The notes under the pieces: model-generated
The model's database searches: none
Seen by the model: only the letters and a program-made list of their open reading frames with translations
What the model was told of the DNA's origin: nothing
Origin: Branchiostoma floridae
Taxonomy: Eukaryota; Chordata; Leptocardii; Amphioxiformes; Branchiostomatidae
DNA: 64,000 nt
Assembly (NCBI RefSeq): GCF_000003815.2
Contig: NC_049991.1
Span: forward strand, 17,439,083-17,503,082
Direction: 5' to 3'
Position numbers and translations under genes: made by a program
Shown here: positions 61,771-64,000 of the stretch, one piece after another
Numbering within the stretch: position 1 is the first letter of the stretch
Layout of the letters: each line of letters begins with the position of its first letter

Positions 61771-61857
61771 TATAAAATTAGAAGTCTATCGGCAGCTATT
61801 CCAGGAGCACTAGTGCTCAAAGAAAAATTCCCGTCGTCGGAGCGCGTTCGAGCCACC
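61771..61857 (+). promoter_or_regulatory. TATA box and presumed 5' UTR of the 61858 start
   Basis: TATAAAA at 61771-61777 is followed after about 30 bases by the presumed start of transcription and then a GC-rich leader to the gccaccATGG start. Just upstream, a perfect 15-bp inverted repeat (61666-61680 and 61733-61747, cttctccgtaccagc and its complement) could form a cruciform or act as a paired binding site. Confidence 0.4.
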
Positions 61858-61875
61858 ATGGATTCCATTATTGCT
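61858..61875 (+). CDS. Candidate short first coding exon with ideal start context
   Basis: The sequence gccaccATGG is a full match to the optimal vertebrate start context. It encodes only MDSIIA before a good donor, gct|gtgagt, in phase 0. A TATAAAA box is 87 bases upstream of the ATG, placing a start of transcription near 61800. The upstream 600 bp are rich in motifs. The protein identity is unknown because the rest is outside the window. Confidence 0.4.
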
Positions 61876-64000
61876 GTGAGTATTTTGACGTGTCGTTTAA
61901 ATAATTTATGTAGTTGGTGTTGCGCAATTTTTGTGTGATTTCGCAACGGCAAGTGCAGTCTAAGTCTGATCATAAATCGCCATAGACAATGTTTAGTAGT
62001 AGGCTAAGTAACAATTTACTATTTTTTGTTGTGTAGGAATTATAACAAGTTTTTATCGTAAATAAATGGACAGGATATTGCCACATTACGCAATGTTTAC
62101 ATCGTGCGCTAGGACTTGGAACGGTTCCAAAATAATCTATTAGGGCTTAGTTGATATAGTGACGCTTTAATACGGAACGCGTTTTACCATTTCCAGCCAC
62201 CGGGCCCCAAAAACAATTTTCCCTATTTGTCAGGCCTTACTAAGAAACCACTTGGACTATTTGGGGTGGAGTTTATGGGTTGTTTTTGTCGAAATTTCAA
62301 ATTCCGCAAAGCGACAGGACGTTGGCGAAGACTGGTTCAGACTGGTTTGGGGTGTGGGCCACAGGACACGTTGGGTCACGCGGGGGTGTGCAGCATTTGA
62401 GAAATGTAGATGTAGACGAATTTCTCCATAAACATCCACAATTCTTGGTATCTAGTTAAATAAAACTCTCCTAGGCATGTTACGAAGGCCATATCAAATG
62501 GTTATGGAAATCAAAATATGATGCAATAATTGAAAAGGATGGTCACTAAAAGAAAAACATCCCTCTGCAACATTTGGTACGCCCCTTGTCAACAATGGTA
62601 CCTTGAGTCACCTGAGCAGAATTTAGGTGCTGACGCTACAAGAAAAATACCACAATCACGTAAACACCTTCAGCGCATAGGTACCTGGTAGTCAGGGTCT
62701 TGCTTATTTGGCACTTTTTCTTTGGTCTACGATTATTACAAATTTACAAGATTTCAGGGGTTTTATTGGAAAGCAAGATCACTTATACAGCAGACGAATG
62801 CATTAGACAACTCATTGAAATTCCTTAAGTAGTGCTGTAGTCTTAGATAGGTTAGACCTTGGACCAAGATGTAGTCTGCATGGATTTCAATGGGCCAGGC
62901 CAAGGCGGTTGATTATGTGAGTATAATCGCAACCCTTTCTTATGCAAATGCTTGATGCCTTTAAATTTGCATCATGTATTTTATCTTAAATTTAAAAGGA
63001 AACGGGTCTCTGCAAAACTAATGGCCACCTAGTCTTGTGAGAAAAATGTTTTCTCATGTTTGTTAGGTCAAAGGTGATCGATCGATTTGAACACCCGGTC
63101 ATATCTCACAACAGCTATGTTTAATGTTGTCACAAATAACATTCCCAGATTTGGATTTGGGAAATTGAGAAGCTTTAGGGAGACGTTGTGGTAACGAAAG
63201 AGGAGAATAACATCTAAAAGTAGCCTGAGAATTTTGGCATCTGTTCTCGCTGATACTTATAATTCATTTTATAAAATGCCTCTTTACTTGTCTGGTCCAA
63301 TTAATCACGAAGCAAAAGACAAACCTAGAGGTATAGATTTAAATCTGTTAAAGCTTAAGCGGACTGAATAACAAATTCTGATGTCTTGCTGTGTTCTGAG
63401 TCTTTGATGGTATATACCATTTCCAGATTGGCTGTGTGGGGGATGTTATTCCTGAAAGCTTTCGTTCTAGAACCTACCAATAGCTAGCCTTATTATCAGT
63501 CTCTCTTGCAACTCTGAAAGGTTTTGTCATTCAGATAGCAATGCCATGGCAAATATTCTAGCCCTCCGGAATGTTAAAAGGCACTTATGGCTCAGCCTGA
63601 AACTCTATGATCACAACTGTTCCCCAAGGAAGCATTTATCATTATGGTATTCCACTTGATTGCCAAGGATTGTTCCAGAGTTCGGATTGAATCCCCAGAA
63701 TGGCAGAAAGGTCACTCAGTAGTGAACATGCTTCATGTTTCATGAGCTTCAGAATGCCTTAAGAATTACAATGAGTTTGGACCTCCTCTAGTAAATGCTT
63801 GTCTGTCATATCAAGTAAGGGTGTCTTGCCAAAAAGTATCCAGACATTTGCTAATAAGGACATCCTGTTTGCATCTCCTTAATGTGATTTGATATCTAAC
63901 TCAGATAACAGCAAGTAGGTATTGCAATAAGAAACGTGGTCTAACACACATGGATGTCTCAGTCAATGTAGCCAAGTTGCACTGTACAAGTGGCATTCAT
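61876..64000. other. Presumed first intron of the downstream gene
   Basis: After the donor at 61876 I see no coding exon, RNA gene or clear repeat up to the end of the window. Confidence 0.4.

Larger units (their letters stand above)
57792..61857. other. Sequence between candidate first exons, with upstream regulatory region
   Basis: No exon is recognised in 57800-61000. A G tract of twelve bases is at 58370-58381. The last 0.8 kb contain the E-box cluster, the inverted repeat at 61666-61747 and the TATA box. The ORFs at 61569-61973 (-) and 61621-61938 (+) cover this presumed promoter and are not supported as coding. Confidence 0.4.

Noticed and set aside
61569-61973. A 134-codon minus-strand ORF and a 105-codon plus-strand ORF
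   Set aside because: Both cover the TATA box, inverted repeat and the ideal start codon at 61858; neither has a recognisable domain.

Overview
The window looks like animal nuclear DNA, most likely from a lancelet (Branchiostoma, amphioxus). It is AT-rich and intron-dense, with GT-AG introns, many tandem duplications, small foldback elements and tRNA-derived SINEs, and one 100-base assembly gap. The species is an inference; no marker sequence settles it.

The main gene runs on the + strand from 1833 to 49197. It is the lancelet homologue of ANKFN1 (wide awake/banderuola in flies). I resolve 21 coding exons whose phases join without a single frame break into 1032 residues plus a stop. The order is an N-terminal Ser/Arg-rich stretch, a short ankyrin region, one fibronectin type III domain spread over three exons, the long ANKFN1-specific middle region, a Ser/Pro-rich linker and a C-terminal Ras-association-like domain. 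The protein ends in Thr-Ser-Val, a possible class I PDZ ligand. The first exon seen is entered by a splice acceptor, so the true 5' end probably lies upstream of the window.

Two more 5' ends are probable inside the gene, and a third is possible. One (14853-15003) ends in the same phase and base as exon 5, so it could splice to the first FN3 exon and give a form without ankyrin repeats. One (39403-39537) runs directly into the third FN3 exon and lies behind a TATA box, two CCAAT boxes and an E-box. A weak one is at 29143-29190. If real, the locus encodes nested isoforms that share the C-terminal two thirds.

The most unusual property is that at least five exon edges (exons 1, 3, 6, 12 and 15) carry tandem duplications that copy the splice site with its neighbouring exon and intron. 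The last coding segment with the stop codon has likewise expanded into a 41-bp minisatellite in the 3' UTR. All duplicate sites examined lead to early stops if used.

Introns and flanks hold repeats: a 3.8-kb higher-order array with ten perfect TGACGTCA (CRE) sites (about 33960-37880), a 246-bp array with paired ATGCAAAT octamers (21733-22470), four foldback elements with 9-bp target duplications, a Harbinger-like element with TAA duplications, SINEs and a LINE fragment. Downstream of the gene (50-64 kb) there is no complete gene. Three candidate first coding exons on the + strand, all ending in phase 0 (55692-55811, 57663-57791, 61858-61875), suggest that a second gene with several promoters begins here and continues beyond the window.
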